9,902 nt of DNA from contig CALDLG010000087.1 in NCBI GenBank assembly GCA_937910785.1, positions 1 to 9,902 on the forward strand, written 5' to 3'. Positions 1 through 6,539 of the stretch are shown piece after piece (positions within the stretch are counted from its first letter, which is position 1; each line of letters opens with the position of its first letter). The stretch comes from an uncultured Lachnospiraceae bacterium (GTDB taxonomy: Bacteria; Bacillota; Clostridia; Lachnospirales; Lachnospiraceae). Below the pieces are notes generated by a model. It saw nothing but the letters and a program-made list of their open reading frames with translations, ran no database searches and was not told where the DNA came from. Both the position numbers and the translations under genes were made by a program.

Positions 1-126
1 TGTCCACTCATACGAGTTCCATAACTACGGACACTTTAATCTCGTGAGAAATCTCTTTTTTCTTTCCGATTTCAGGTGTTCTGTTAAACTTAAAAATCCT
101 CGCAAAGTGCGTAAATTCAAGGATTT
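1..126. other. Gene-free left edge, downstream of rlmD
   Basis: No credible coding sequence is visible here. A plus-strand open frame beginning at 44 runs into the antisense of rlmD and has no family resemblance. The part next to rlmD (91-126) looks like its transcription terminator. The rest (1-90) is AT-rich with a pyrimidine tract around 50-66 and short imperfect inverted repeats, for example CTC/GAG pairs at 7-16 and 41-48. These are too weak to name. The neighbouring gene to the left lies outside the window. Confidence 0.6.
91..126 (-). terminator. Probable intrinsic terminator of the rlmD operon
   Basis: Read on the minus strand, AAATCCT directly follows the rlmD stop codon (126-120) and pairs with AGGATTT (100-94). 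An inner CGCA/TGCG stem (111-108 with 104-101) stacks directly on the second arm. A run of five T on the minus strand ends the structure. The outer arms are separated by an 8-nt one-sided bulge, so this is an imperfect stem. Its position right after the stop and its T-run support a terminator for the three-gene minus-strand operon. Confidence 0.45.
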
Positions 127-1629
127 CTACGAGTCCTTCCTTTGTAGACAACATGCGACTTCCACATGTGTCGTCATCCCAAACAAATCCACCCCCTGCA
201 CTTTCTTCAACTCATACCCGCCTTCGCACAGCACAGCCAGATCTCTTGCCAGCGTCGCGGAATCACAGCTCACATACACAATCCGGTCCGGCTTCATGGC
301 GAGCATCGTCTCCAGACATTTTTCGTCGCAGCCCTTCCGCGGCGGGTCCACGACGATCACATCCGCACGAATCCCATCCTTTTTATATTTCTCCGGCAGC
401 ACTTCTTCCGCCCTTCCCACATAAAACTCCACATTTTCTATTCCGTTAATGCGGGCGTTTTCCCTCGCATCCCTGATCGCCTCAGGAATGACCTCCACGC
501 CATATACCTTCCCGGCATACCTGGCCAGAAAAAGAGAAATCGTTCCGATACCGCAATATAAATCCCACACAATCTCTTTTCCCGTCAGTTCCGCACAGGA
601 AAGCGCCAGACTATACAGCTTCTCCGTCTGTCCCGGATTGACCTGATAAAAGGAAAGCGGTGAAATGCGAAATCTGACGCGGTTCTCCTCCCCCGCCCGG
701 AGAATCCGGATACTGTCTTCGATATATCCTCTTCCCCACAGCACGCGGATCTCTTTTCCCATAATCACATTGGTTCTCTCACGGTTTATGCTGACCGTTA
801 TGCTGACAATCCGCCTGCAGGCGGCGCTGTCCGCTTCCGGATTTACCAAAGCTTCCTTGCCGCTCTCTTTCTGCTCTTTATCCTTTTGCGCATCGAAGCG
901 GCCCGCTTTTAACGGAATTTCCGTCAGTTTCCTGATCAGCGCCTCTTCCTTCGGCAGTTTTTTTCCGTTAATAACGAGACATACCATAATCTCACCGGAC
1001 GCAAAGCCTGTCCTGATCAGAATATGGCGCACCAGTCCTTCCCCGGTCTGTTCCCGGTAAGCCGGAACCTGATTTTCTTTCATATAAGAAAGCACCGCCT
1101 CCAGAATCTGCTTATTTTCGGCAGCGCCCAACAGACAGTCCGTATTGGGAATAATATCATGCGTACGCCCCGCATAGAATCCTGTCACAAGACCGCCGTT
1201 TCGATCATATCCGACGGGAAACTGCGCCTTGTTGCGATAGCGCCAGGGAATCTCCATTCCCACGACAGGCTCCATGATTTCATCGATGAACGCGGCGTCA
1301 AAACCGCCGATACGAATCAGATTATTTCTGATTTTCCGCACTTTAAAAAGAAGCTGTCTTTCATAATCCATTGCCTGAATCTGACAGCCTCCACATTGCC
1401 TGTGAAAAGGACATTCGGGTTCCACGCGGAAAGCGGACGGAGTAATCACCCGTTCCGTTCTCGCGTATCCGTAATTCTTTTTTACCTTGGTAATCTTTGC
1501 CTCTACGGTATCTCCCATTATGGCATCTTTTACAAACAGGGTAAATCCATCTGTTCTGCCGATTCCCTCTCCGCCATTTCCGATATCCTCTATGCAAAGC
1601 GTCACCAAATCATTTTTCCGGTATTCCAT
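127..1629 (-). CDS. rlmD: 23S rRNA (uracil-C5)-methyltransferase, RlmD/RlmCD (RumA) family
   Basis: This cytoplasmic SAM-dependent enzyme is predicted to make 5-methyluridine in 23S rRNA (U1939; in some Firmicutes relatives also U747). The protein is 500 residues. An N-terminal TRAM RNA-binding domain spans about 1-60. Iron-sulfur ligands are Cys73, Cys79, Cys82 and Cys165, matching the RumA spacing. The SAM motif DLYCGIGT is at 356-363 and DPPRKGC at 428-434. The nucleophile is Cys455 in SCDSATLARDL, and the general-base Glu490 sits in HVE. The start at 1629 was chosen because a strong GGAGGAAAGG lies just before it; the upstream ATG at 1647 would overlap that site. The gene begins 28 nt after the yhaM-like stop and is last in its operon. 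A charged, low-complexity insert at about 243-275 is unusual. The family is certain; whether it modifies one or two sites is not decidable here. Confidence 0.93.
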   Translation of the reverse strand: MEYRKNDLVTLCIEDIGNGGEGIGRTDGFTLFVKDAIMGDTVEAKITKVKKNYGYARTERVITPSAFRVEPECPFHRQCGGCQIQAMDYERQLLFKVRKIRNNLIRIGGFDAAFIDEIMEPVVGMEIPWRYRNKAQFPVGYDRNGGLVTGFYAGRTHDIIPNTDCLLGAAENKQILEAVLSYMKENQVPAYREQTGEGLVRHILIRTGFASGEIMVCLVINGKKLPKEEALIRKLTEIPLKAGRFDAQKDKEQKESGKEALVNPEADSAACRRIVSITVSINRERTNVIMGKEIRVLWGRGYIEDSIRILRAGEENRVRFRISPLSFYQVNPGQTEKLYSLALSCAELTGKEIVWDLYCGIGTISLFLARYAGKVYGVEVIPEAIRDARENARINGIENVEFYVGRAEEVLPEKYKKDGIRADVIVVDPPRKGCDEKCLETMLAMKPDRIVYVSCDSATLARDLAVLCEGGYELKKVQGVDLFGMTTHVEVACCLQRKDS

Positions 1630-1635
1630 TGACCG

Positions 1636-1645
1636 CCTTTCCTCC
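1636..1645 (-). promoter_or_regulatory. Ribosome binding site deciding the rlmD start
   Basis: GGAGGAAAGG on the minus strand ends 6 nt before the ATG at 1629. It overlaps the alternative ATG at 1647, so initiation at 1629 is favoured over the six-residue longer form. Confidence 0.75.
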
Positions 1646-1657
1646 ATACTGCCTGCA

Positions 1658-2602
1658 TTATTCCAGTCTGGTCCTGATCACATTGGACTCAAACAAACGA
1701 TTAAAACCAAGCCATCCCGTTTCGGTCGTTCCGTTTAAAAGCTCTGCAAAGGTCTGCATTTTCGCATCCGTATTATCCGCAAAGTTAAGCGCCACTGCCT
1801 CTATAATAGCCGGCTTCTTTGGAGAACCGAATTCGTATTCACCATGGTGAGACAAAATACAATGCTTTAATTCATTCGACAGAATTTCCGGAAAGCCTTT
1901 GATTTCCCGGATTTTTTCCCCCACCATCTCCACGCCGATCACGATATGTCCCAGAAACTGTCCTTCGTCCGTGTAATCATTCTGCGGAAAAAGAGAAAGC
2001 TCTCTGGTCTTGCCGATGTCATGGCAGATTGCCGCGCTAAGGAGCAGGTCCCTGTTCAGAAGCGGATACTGTCTGCAATAAAAATCGCAAAGCTTCGTTA
2101 CACTCAGCGTATGCTCCAGCAATCCTCCCACGAAACCATGATGAACGGTCTTCGCCGCAGAAGACTGTGAAAATGCTTTTATAAATTTTTCATCTTTTAT
2201 AAAAAACTCCTGCAGCAGTGTTTTTAAATATACATTCTGAACGCTCTCTATGATTTGCAGAAGCTCTTTCTTCATTTCATCAATATTTTTACTGCTGACC
2301 GGCAGGTAATCTGCCGGATCATATTCTCCTTCACGACAGTGCCTGACCCTTTTGATATTCACCTGAAGGGCTCCCTGAAAACTGTTCACATCTCCATAAA
2401 CCTCTATGTAATCCAGCGAATCAAATTCCTCGATACCAGCGCTGTGCGGGTCCCAGATCTTCGCGTCAAGCGTTCCTGTCTTATCCTGCAAAATAACGTT
2501 TTCATAGGGTTTCCCGTTCTTCGTCACCGCGGACTGCCTGTGCTTACACAGATAAATATCGGAAATCCTGTCTCCCTCTTTATAATCCTTTATGTATTTC
2601 AT
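1658..2602 (-). CDS. yhaM: 3'-5' exoribonuclease, YhaM family (OB-fold + HD domain)
   Basis: The predicted role is a cytoplasmic, metal-dependent 3'-5' exoribonuclease that trims single-stranded RNA ends, as described for Bacillus YhaM and Staphylococcus Cbf1. It is 314 residues, the usual family length. An N-terminal OB-fold nucleic-acid-binding domain covers about 10-90, with the typical VILQDKTGTLDAKIWD stretch at 36-51. The HD phosphohydrolase domain covers about 150-290: His164 in LLEHT, His194-Asp195 in CHDIGK, His219, the His252-His253 pair, and Asp276/Asp279 in ADNTDAKM. All expected metal ligands appear present. The start is well supported by GGAGGAG five nt before the ATG. It lies 21 nt after the HtrA-like gene and 28 nt before rlmD, so the three are probably co-transcribed. 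The substrate preference (RNA versus DNA) cannot be read from the sequence. Confidence 0.9.
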   Translation of the reverse strand: MKYIKDYKEGDRISDIYLCKHRQSAVTKNGKPYENVILQDKTGTLDAKIWDPHSAGIEEFDSLDYIEVYGDVNSFQGALQVNIKRVRHCREGEYDPADYLPVSSKNIDEMKKELLQIIESVQNVYLKTLLQEFFIKDEKFIKAFSQSSAAKTVHHGFVGGLLEHTLSVTKLCDFYCRQYPLLNRDLLLSAAICHDIGKTRELSLFPQNDYTDEGQFLGHIVIGVEMVGEKIREIKGFPEILSNELKHCILSHHGEYEFGSPKKPAIIEAVALNFADNTDAKMQTFAELLNGTTETGWLGFNRLFESNVIRTRLE

Positions 2603-2623
2603 AATTTCTCCTCCTTTACTTCC

Positions 2624-4000
2624 CTAATCGTTATAATACCTCGCCAGCGTAACCGTAACAGTCATCTCCTGAAAAGAATCGATTCCCTGCCGCATCAGCG
2701 TAACGGTAACGACTCTTTCCGGGGCTGAATTATAAAGCTCATTCAGAAGTTCACTGTATGTTTCGATTTTCGTATCCCCGATCTGAACGATCACATCACC
2801 GCTCTGGATTCCCGCCGTCATGGCCGGAGAATCCATTTCTATCTCCTTGATATAGGCGCCGCGCGGAATCCCGGATTCCACAATGGCTTCCACCGGCACA
2901 TCGGCTCCATGAATCCCCAGATAAGCACGCGGCTGATTGTTCGACATTTTGGTAATGGTCCTTTTCAGCTCCGAGATACCATATGCCGAAAGCAGGTTTC
3001 CTCTGTCGCTGCTATTATAGGAATTATCGATGAGGCCAATCACCATGCCTCTCAGATCCACAAGCACACCCGTCGCATTTCTGCTCCCGTACATATCCGT
3101 AGAAATCAGCTTATAGGCGGAATCCACCTGATCAATGACCGTACCGGAGGACGTAACAATACCATAGCAGACCGATCCGCTTGTTCCCATCGGACTGCCA
3201 AGCGCTATCACCGGCGTTCCCGGCAGATTCGCAGTATTGGAACTTCCCAGTGTCGCAATGGTTATAACATCCATTGTCTCTTCCTCAATCGCCATCAAAG
3301 ATACCGACAATATGGCAAATCCCGTCGAATCATCCTTCTGCATCAGCCTTGCGTCCGCCTGTGTCTGATCGCAGAAAGTTACGACAATTTTTTCGGCATT
3401 TTTAATATGATTCATATTGACAAGCACTAACATCGCCCGACCGTTATTGGCAACGATGACGCCGGATGCAACTGCTTCGCTCTCATAAGTATTGTTGAAC
3501 CAGTCCACATCGGATGTCACGCCGGTTACGGTAACAATTGCCCGGCTGACTTTCTGCGCGAGCTCAGAGAGCTCCTGATATACATTTCCGTATTCTTCCA
3601 GTCCGAATGTCACCTGGGAAAGCAGTTCCCGGATCTGTTCATCCACCAGTTCGATCGGATCTTCTTCCTCCGGCTCTTCCTCGGTCAGCATATCCTCCGG
3701 ATTCATCTCTTCCGTGATGGTCTCCTCCGGAAACTGCACTTCTTTCGCTTCTTCCGGCGGATAAAGCCAGTTATTGATAACCGGCTCCAAAAGCAGAAAC
3801 GTAAGACAGGCCACGATACTGAACACCACCGCCATAACTGCCGTAACGATCGTCCTGCGTAAAAGCTTCTTCTTATTCACCGGCCGCTGCTTCATTTTCT
3901 CCCGCAGAAAATCTGACTGCACCGAAGGCGTATATTCCGCCTGTTCCTTCACATCCTCAGACCGCCCGGCCTCTGTTTTCTTCCTGTCGTCTTCCGCCAT
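2624..4000 (-). CDS. Membrane-anchored HtrA-like protein with PDZ domain, probably a pseudoprotease
   Basis: Trypsin-like/HtrA fold of 458 residues. Order: charged cytoplasmic N-terminus (1-46), one transmembrane helix (about 47-71), a very acidic Glu/Pro-rich linker (about 80-120), the protease-like domain (about 150-350), and a PDZ domain (about 360-445, with YLGIHG and AGIQSGDVIVQIGD). Extracytoplasmic orientation is inferred. Against the HtrA consensus, the catalytic Asp (D-x-x-T/S-D-x-A) is Gly227. The nucleophile in GNSGGPL is Ala309 within RNATGVL. The catalytic-His column reads Asn197 with His198 adjacent. Proteolysis is therefore unlikely, and it may instead bind peptides or act as a scaffold. 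The ATG at 4000 was chosen because GGAGAG lies 7 nt upstream; an in-frame TTG at 4015 overlaps that site. It is first gene of the minus-strand operon. The fold is confident; the inactivity is inferred from motif comparison. Confidence 0.85.
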   Translation of the reverse strand: MAEDDRKKTEAGRSEDVKEQAEYTPSVQSDFLREKMKQRPVNKKKLLRRTIVTAVMAVVFSIVACLTFLLLEPVINNWLYPPEEAKEVQFPEETITEEMNPEDMLTEEEPEEEDPIELVDEQIRELLSQVTFGLEEYGNVYQELSELAQKVSRAIVTVTGVTSDVDWFNNTYESEAVASGVIVANNGRAMLVLVNMNHIKNAEKIVVTFCDQTQADARLMQKDDSTGFAILSVSLMAIEEETMDVITIATLGSSNTANLPGTPVIALGSPMGTSGSVCYGIVTSSGTVIDQVDSAYKLISTDMYGSRNATGVLVDLRGMVIGLIDNSYNSSDRGNLLSAYGISELKRTITKMSNNQPRAYLGIHGADVPVEAIVESGIPRGAYIKEIEMDSPAMTAGIQSGDVIVQIGDTKIETYSELLNELYNSAPERVVTVTLMRQGIDSFQEMTVTVTLARYYND

Positions 4001-4007
4001 AACAATT

Positions 4008-4013
4008 CTCTCC
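4008..4013 (-). promoter_or_regulatory. Ribosome binding site deciding the HtrA-like start
   Basis: GGAGAG on the minus strand lies 7 nt before the ATG at 4000. The in-frame TTG at 4015 overlaps this site, so the ATG is the better start. Confidence 0.65.
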
Positions 4014-4033
4014 AATCATCCCGGATATGTCTA

Positions 4034-4062
4034 AGTATATCTTTTTCATAGTAAATTTACAA
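4034..4062 (-). promoter_or_regulatory. Sigma-A-type promoter for the HtrA-like/yhaM/rlmD operon
   Basis: On the minus strand, TTGTAA (4062-4057) and TATACT (4039-4034) are separated by exactly 17 nt, close to the housekeeping consensus. Transcription would begin near 4027 and leave a leader of about 27 nt before the ATG at 4000. Its -35 region overlaps a 10-bp palindrome and lies next to the -10 element of the divergent mutS2 promoter. Confidence 0.7.
4051..4060. repeat. Perfect 10-bp palindrome in the divergent promoter region
   Basis: GTAAATTTAC is its own reverse complement. It overlaps the -35 box and spacer of the minus-strand promoter and sits where the -35 region of the plus-strand promoter would be. 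A regulator bound here could affect both directions, but the palindrome is AT-rich and short, so chance is possible. Confidence 0.4.
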
Positions 4063-4068
4063 CCTTTA

Positions 4069-4077
4069 TGGTATGAT
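4069..4077 (+). promoter_or_regulatory. Extended -10 promoter for mutS2
   Basis: TGGTATGAT is an extended -10 element (TG, one base, then TATGAT, one mismatch to TATAAT). No good -35 box is found at 16-18 nt upstream, which fits the extended -10 class. The start site would be near 4084, giving a leader of about 43 nt before the mutS2 ATG at 4127. This implies that the ATG at 4073 is not the translation start. Confidence 0.6.
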
Positions 4078-4087
4078 ATTTCTGAAC

Positions 4088-4116
4088 CATCATAAAACTA
4101 CTTTTCATCATAAAAC
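4088..4116 (+). repeat. 11-bp direct repeat in the mutS2 leader
   Basis: CATCATAAAAC occurs at 4088-4098 and again at 4106-4116, 18 bp apart, just before the mutS2 ribosome binding site (GAGG at 4117-4120). A shorter copy, CATCATAAAA, occurs at 6530-6539, directly ahead of the response-regulator start codon. The function is unknown. Confidence 0.5.
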
Positions 4117-4126
4117 GAGGTTTCTT

Positions 4127-6502
4127 ATGAACAGCAAAGCATTACATGTTTTAGAATACGATAAGATCATCGACCGCCTGACCGAACAGGCTACATCCGA
4201 TCCCGGAAGAAAGCTCTGCCGGGAACTGCTGCCGATGACGAAACTGCATGATATCGAGCACGCACAGAGAGAAACTGCCGACGCGCTGAGCCGCCTTTTT
4301 AAAAAGGGCTCTACTTCATTTGGCGGTAACAGGGATCTGGGCAGATGCATCAAATCACTGGAAGTAGGAAGTTCACTTTCCGCTGCGGAACTCCTTCTGA
4401 TCGCCTCCATGCTGGAAAATGTAAGCAGAATCAAGGCCTATGGAAGAAACGACAGAGATGATATGCCCGCCGATACGCTGGATGAATATTTCAACGGTCT
4501 GGAACCTCTGACAAATCTGTCGAATGAAATCCGCCGGTGTATTTTGTCGGAAGAAGAAATTGCGGACGACGCGAGCCCGGCCTTAAAGCAGCTTCGTCGG
4601 AAAAAAGCGCTCACCAACGACAGGATTCATTCGCAGCTTTCCTCCATGGTAAACGGCTCATACCGGACTTACTTACAGGACGCAGTCGTTACCATGCGGA
4701 ACGGTCGTTACTGCATTCCGGTCAAATCAGAATACAAAGGACAGATATCCGGCATGGTGCACGACCAGTCTTCCACCGGTTCCACCTTCTTTATCGAACC
4801 GGCCGCCGTTGTGACGCTTAACAATGAATTAAAGGAGCTGGATATCCGGGAACAGGAAGAAATCGAAAAAATTCTTGCGGATCTGAGCGTCCGGGCAGGA
4901 GAACATACGGATGCACTTACGAATAATCAGCGGCTTATGACAACGCTCGACTTCCTTTTTGCAAAAGCCTCTCTTGCCATGGAAGAAAACGGAAGCATGC
5001 CCGTCTTTAATACGGAGCATCATCTGAAGCTTCGCAAAGGCCGACATCCTCTGCTTGATAAAAAAAAGGTTGTTCCGATCGATATCGAACTGGGAACGGA
5101 TTTTGATTTACTGGTGATTACCGGACCCAATACCGGCGGTAAAACCGTGTCCCTGAAAACAGTCGGTCTTCTGACCCTGATGGGACAGGCAGGGCTGCAT
5201 ATTCCCGCGCTCGACCGTTCCGAGCTTTCCATTTTTACGGAGGTTTATGCGGATATCGGAGACGAACAGAGCATCGAACAGAATCTTTCCACTTTTTCTT
5301 CTCACATGACCACCATCGTCTCGATTCTGGAGCACGCAGATGAGGACTCTCTCTGTCTCTTCGACGAGCTGGGTGCGGGAACCGATCCGACGGAAGGCGC
5401 CGCCCTCGCCACTGCCGTTTTGGATCACCTGCACACGAGAGGAATCCGTACGATCGCGACCACACATTACAGCGAACTGAAAGTCTATGCGCTTTCCACG
5501 CCTTTTGTGGAGAATGCCTGCTGTGAATTCAATGTGGAAACACTGCGGCCAACCTATCGTCTGTTAATTGGCATTCCCGGCAAAAGCAACGCCTTTGCCA
5601 TCTCCTCCAGACTCGGACTCTCCGATGAAATTATCGAAAGCGCCAGAAAGCATATCACAGAGGATAAAGAAAGCTTTGAGGATTTATTGGCCGATCTGGA
5701 AAACAGCCGTATAACCATTGAGAAAGAACGGCTGGAAATCGCTTCCTATAAAGAAGAAATTAAATCGTTGAAAAACCGCCTGGAAACCAAACAGGAAAAA
5801 ATTGATCAATCCAAAGAACGCATTCTGCGGGAAGCACACGAAGAGGCAAGACAGATCCTGCAGGACGCCAAGGATGTTGCGGACGAGACAATACGGACCT
5901 TCCGGAAAGCCGAAACATCCACCATGAAAGATCTGGAGAAGTCGCGGCAGAAGGTACGGGATAAAATTAACGAAAAGAATACGAAGCTTTCTCTCAAACC
6001 GTCGGAAAAACCGACCCATAAACTGCTAAAACCAAATCAAATCAATCCCGGTGACCGCGTAAAGGTTGTCTCCATGGGTCTGACAGGCATCGTCAGCACC
6101 CGCCCTGACAAAAGCGGAAAACTTTTTGTGCAGTGCGGCATTATTCGTTCCCAGGTGAATCTGAACGATCTGGTTCTTCTGGATGAAGAAACCGTCACCA
6201 CCACCGCTCTCATGCAGCGGACCGGTTCAGGGAAACTGAAAATGTCCAAAGCCGCTTCTATTTCGACGGAAATCAACCTGCTCGGCAAGACGGTGGACGA
6301 GGCGCTCTCCGCACTCGATAAATATCTGGATGACGCTTATCTTACACACCTGCCAAGCGTCCGCATCGTACATGGGAAAGGAACCGGCGCTCTGCGGAAG
6401 GCCGTACATGATTACCTGCGGCGCTGTAAATATGTAAAAACCTACCGGCTCGGAGAATACGGCGAAGGGGACGCAGGCGTTACCATCGCGGAATTCAAAT
6501 AG
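4127..6502 (+). CDS. mutS2: MutS2 ATPase with C-terminal Smr domain (RqcU-type)
   Basis: MutS2 is an ABC-type dimeric ATPase. Bacillus MutS2/RqcU binds collided ribosomes and splits them for quality control; other homologues are linked to suppression of recombination. The protein is 791 residues (B. subtilis about 785). It has a lever/core region (1-320), Walker A GPNTGGKT at 333-340, an ABC signature-like stretch (STFSSHM, 388-394), Walker B LCLFDELG at 409-416 and the His loop TTHYSELK at 445-452. A long charged coiled coil covers about 515-625, a KOW-like beta domain about 640-685, and the Smr domain about 716-791 with HGKGTGALR at 749-757. There is no N-terminal mismatch-recognition domain, as expected for MutS2. 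The start at 4127 follows GAGG by 6 nt and begins like the family (MNSKALHVLEYDKI); a start at 4073 would fall inside the promoter. In Smr, the usual L-D-L-R-G reads I-N-L-L-G (716-720). Confidence 0.96.
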   Translation: MNSKALHVLEYDKIIDRLTEQATSDPGRKLCRELLPMTKLHDIEHAQRETADALSRLFKKGSTSFGGNRDLGRCIKSLEVGSSLSAAELLLIASMLENVSRIKAYGRNDRDDMPADTLDEYFNGLEPLTNLSNEIRRCILSEEEIADDASPALKQLRRKKALTNDRIHSQLSSMVNGSYRTYLQDAVVTMRNGRYCIPVKSEYKGQISGMVHDQSSTGSTFFIEPAAVVTLNNELKELDIREQEEIEKILADLSVRAGEHTDALTNNQRLMTTLDFLFAKASLAMEENGSMPVFNTEHHLKLRKGRHPLLDKKKVVPIDIELGTDFDLLVITGPNTGGKTVSLKTVGLLTLMGQAGLHIPALDRSELSIFTEVYADIGDEQSIEQNLSTFSSHMTTIVSILEHADEDSLCLFDELGAGTDPTEGAALATAVLDHLHTRGIRTIATTHYSELKVYALSTPFVENACCEFNVETLRPTYRLLIGIPGKSNAFAISSRLGLSDEIIESARKHITEDKESFEDLLADLENSRITIEKERLEIASYKEEIKSLKNRLETKQEKIDQSKERILREAHEEARQILQDAKDVADETIRTFRKAETSTMKDLEKSRQKVRDKINEKNTKLSLKPSEKPTHKLLKPNQINPGDRVKVVSMGLTGIVSTRPDKSGKLFVQCGIIRSQVNLNDLVLLDEETVTTTALMQRTGSGKLKMSKAASISTEINLLGKTVDEALSALDKYLDDAYLTHLPSVRIVHGKGTGALRKAVHDYLRRCKYVKTYRLGEYGEGDAGVTIAEFK

Positions 6503-6539
6503 GCATCGGAACTATGGAACAGAAAGGGGCATCATAAAA

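Noticed and set aside
7..66. Possible plus-strand hairpin (CTCATACGAG with CTCGTGAG) followed by a T-rich tract
   Set aside because: The stem is bulged with a 24-nt loop and no gene is visible upstream in the window, so a terminator from the left cannot be supported.
44..424. Plus-strand open frame of 126 codons at the left edge
   Set aside because: Mostly antisense to rlmD, with no family resemblance and no convincing ribosome binding site.
1024..1632. Plus-strand open frame of 202 codons
   Set aside because: Antisense shadow of the rlmD coding region, whose motifs are complete on the other strand.
4073..4126. Extended N-terminus of MutS2 from the ATG at 4073
   Set aside because: It overlaps the extended -10 promoter and the direct repeat, lacks a ribosome binding site, and the added residues do not match the family; the ATG at 4127 follows GAGG and starts like other MutS2 proteins.
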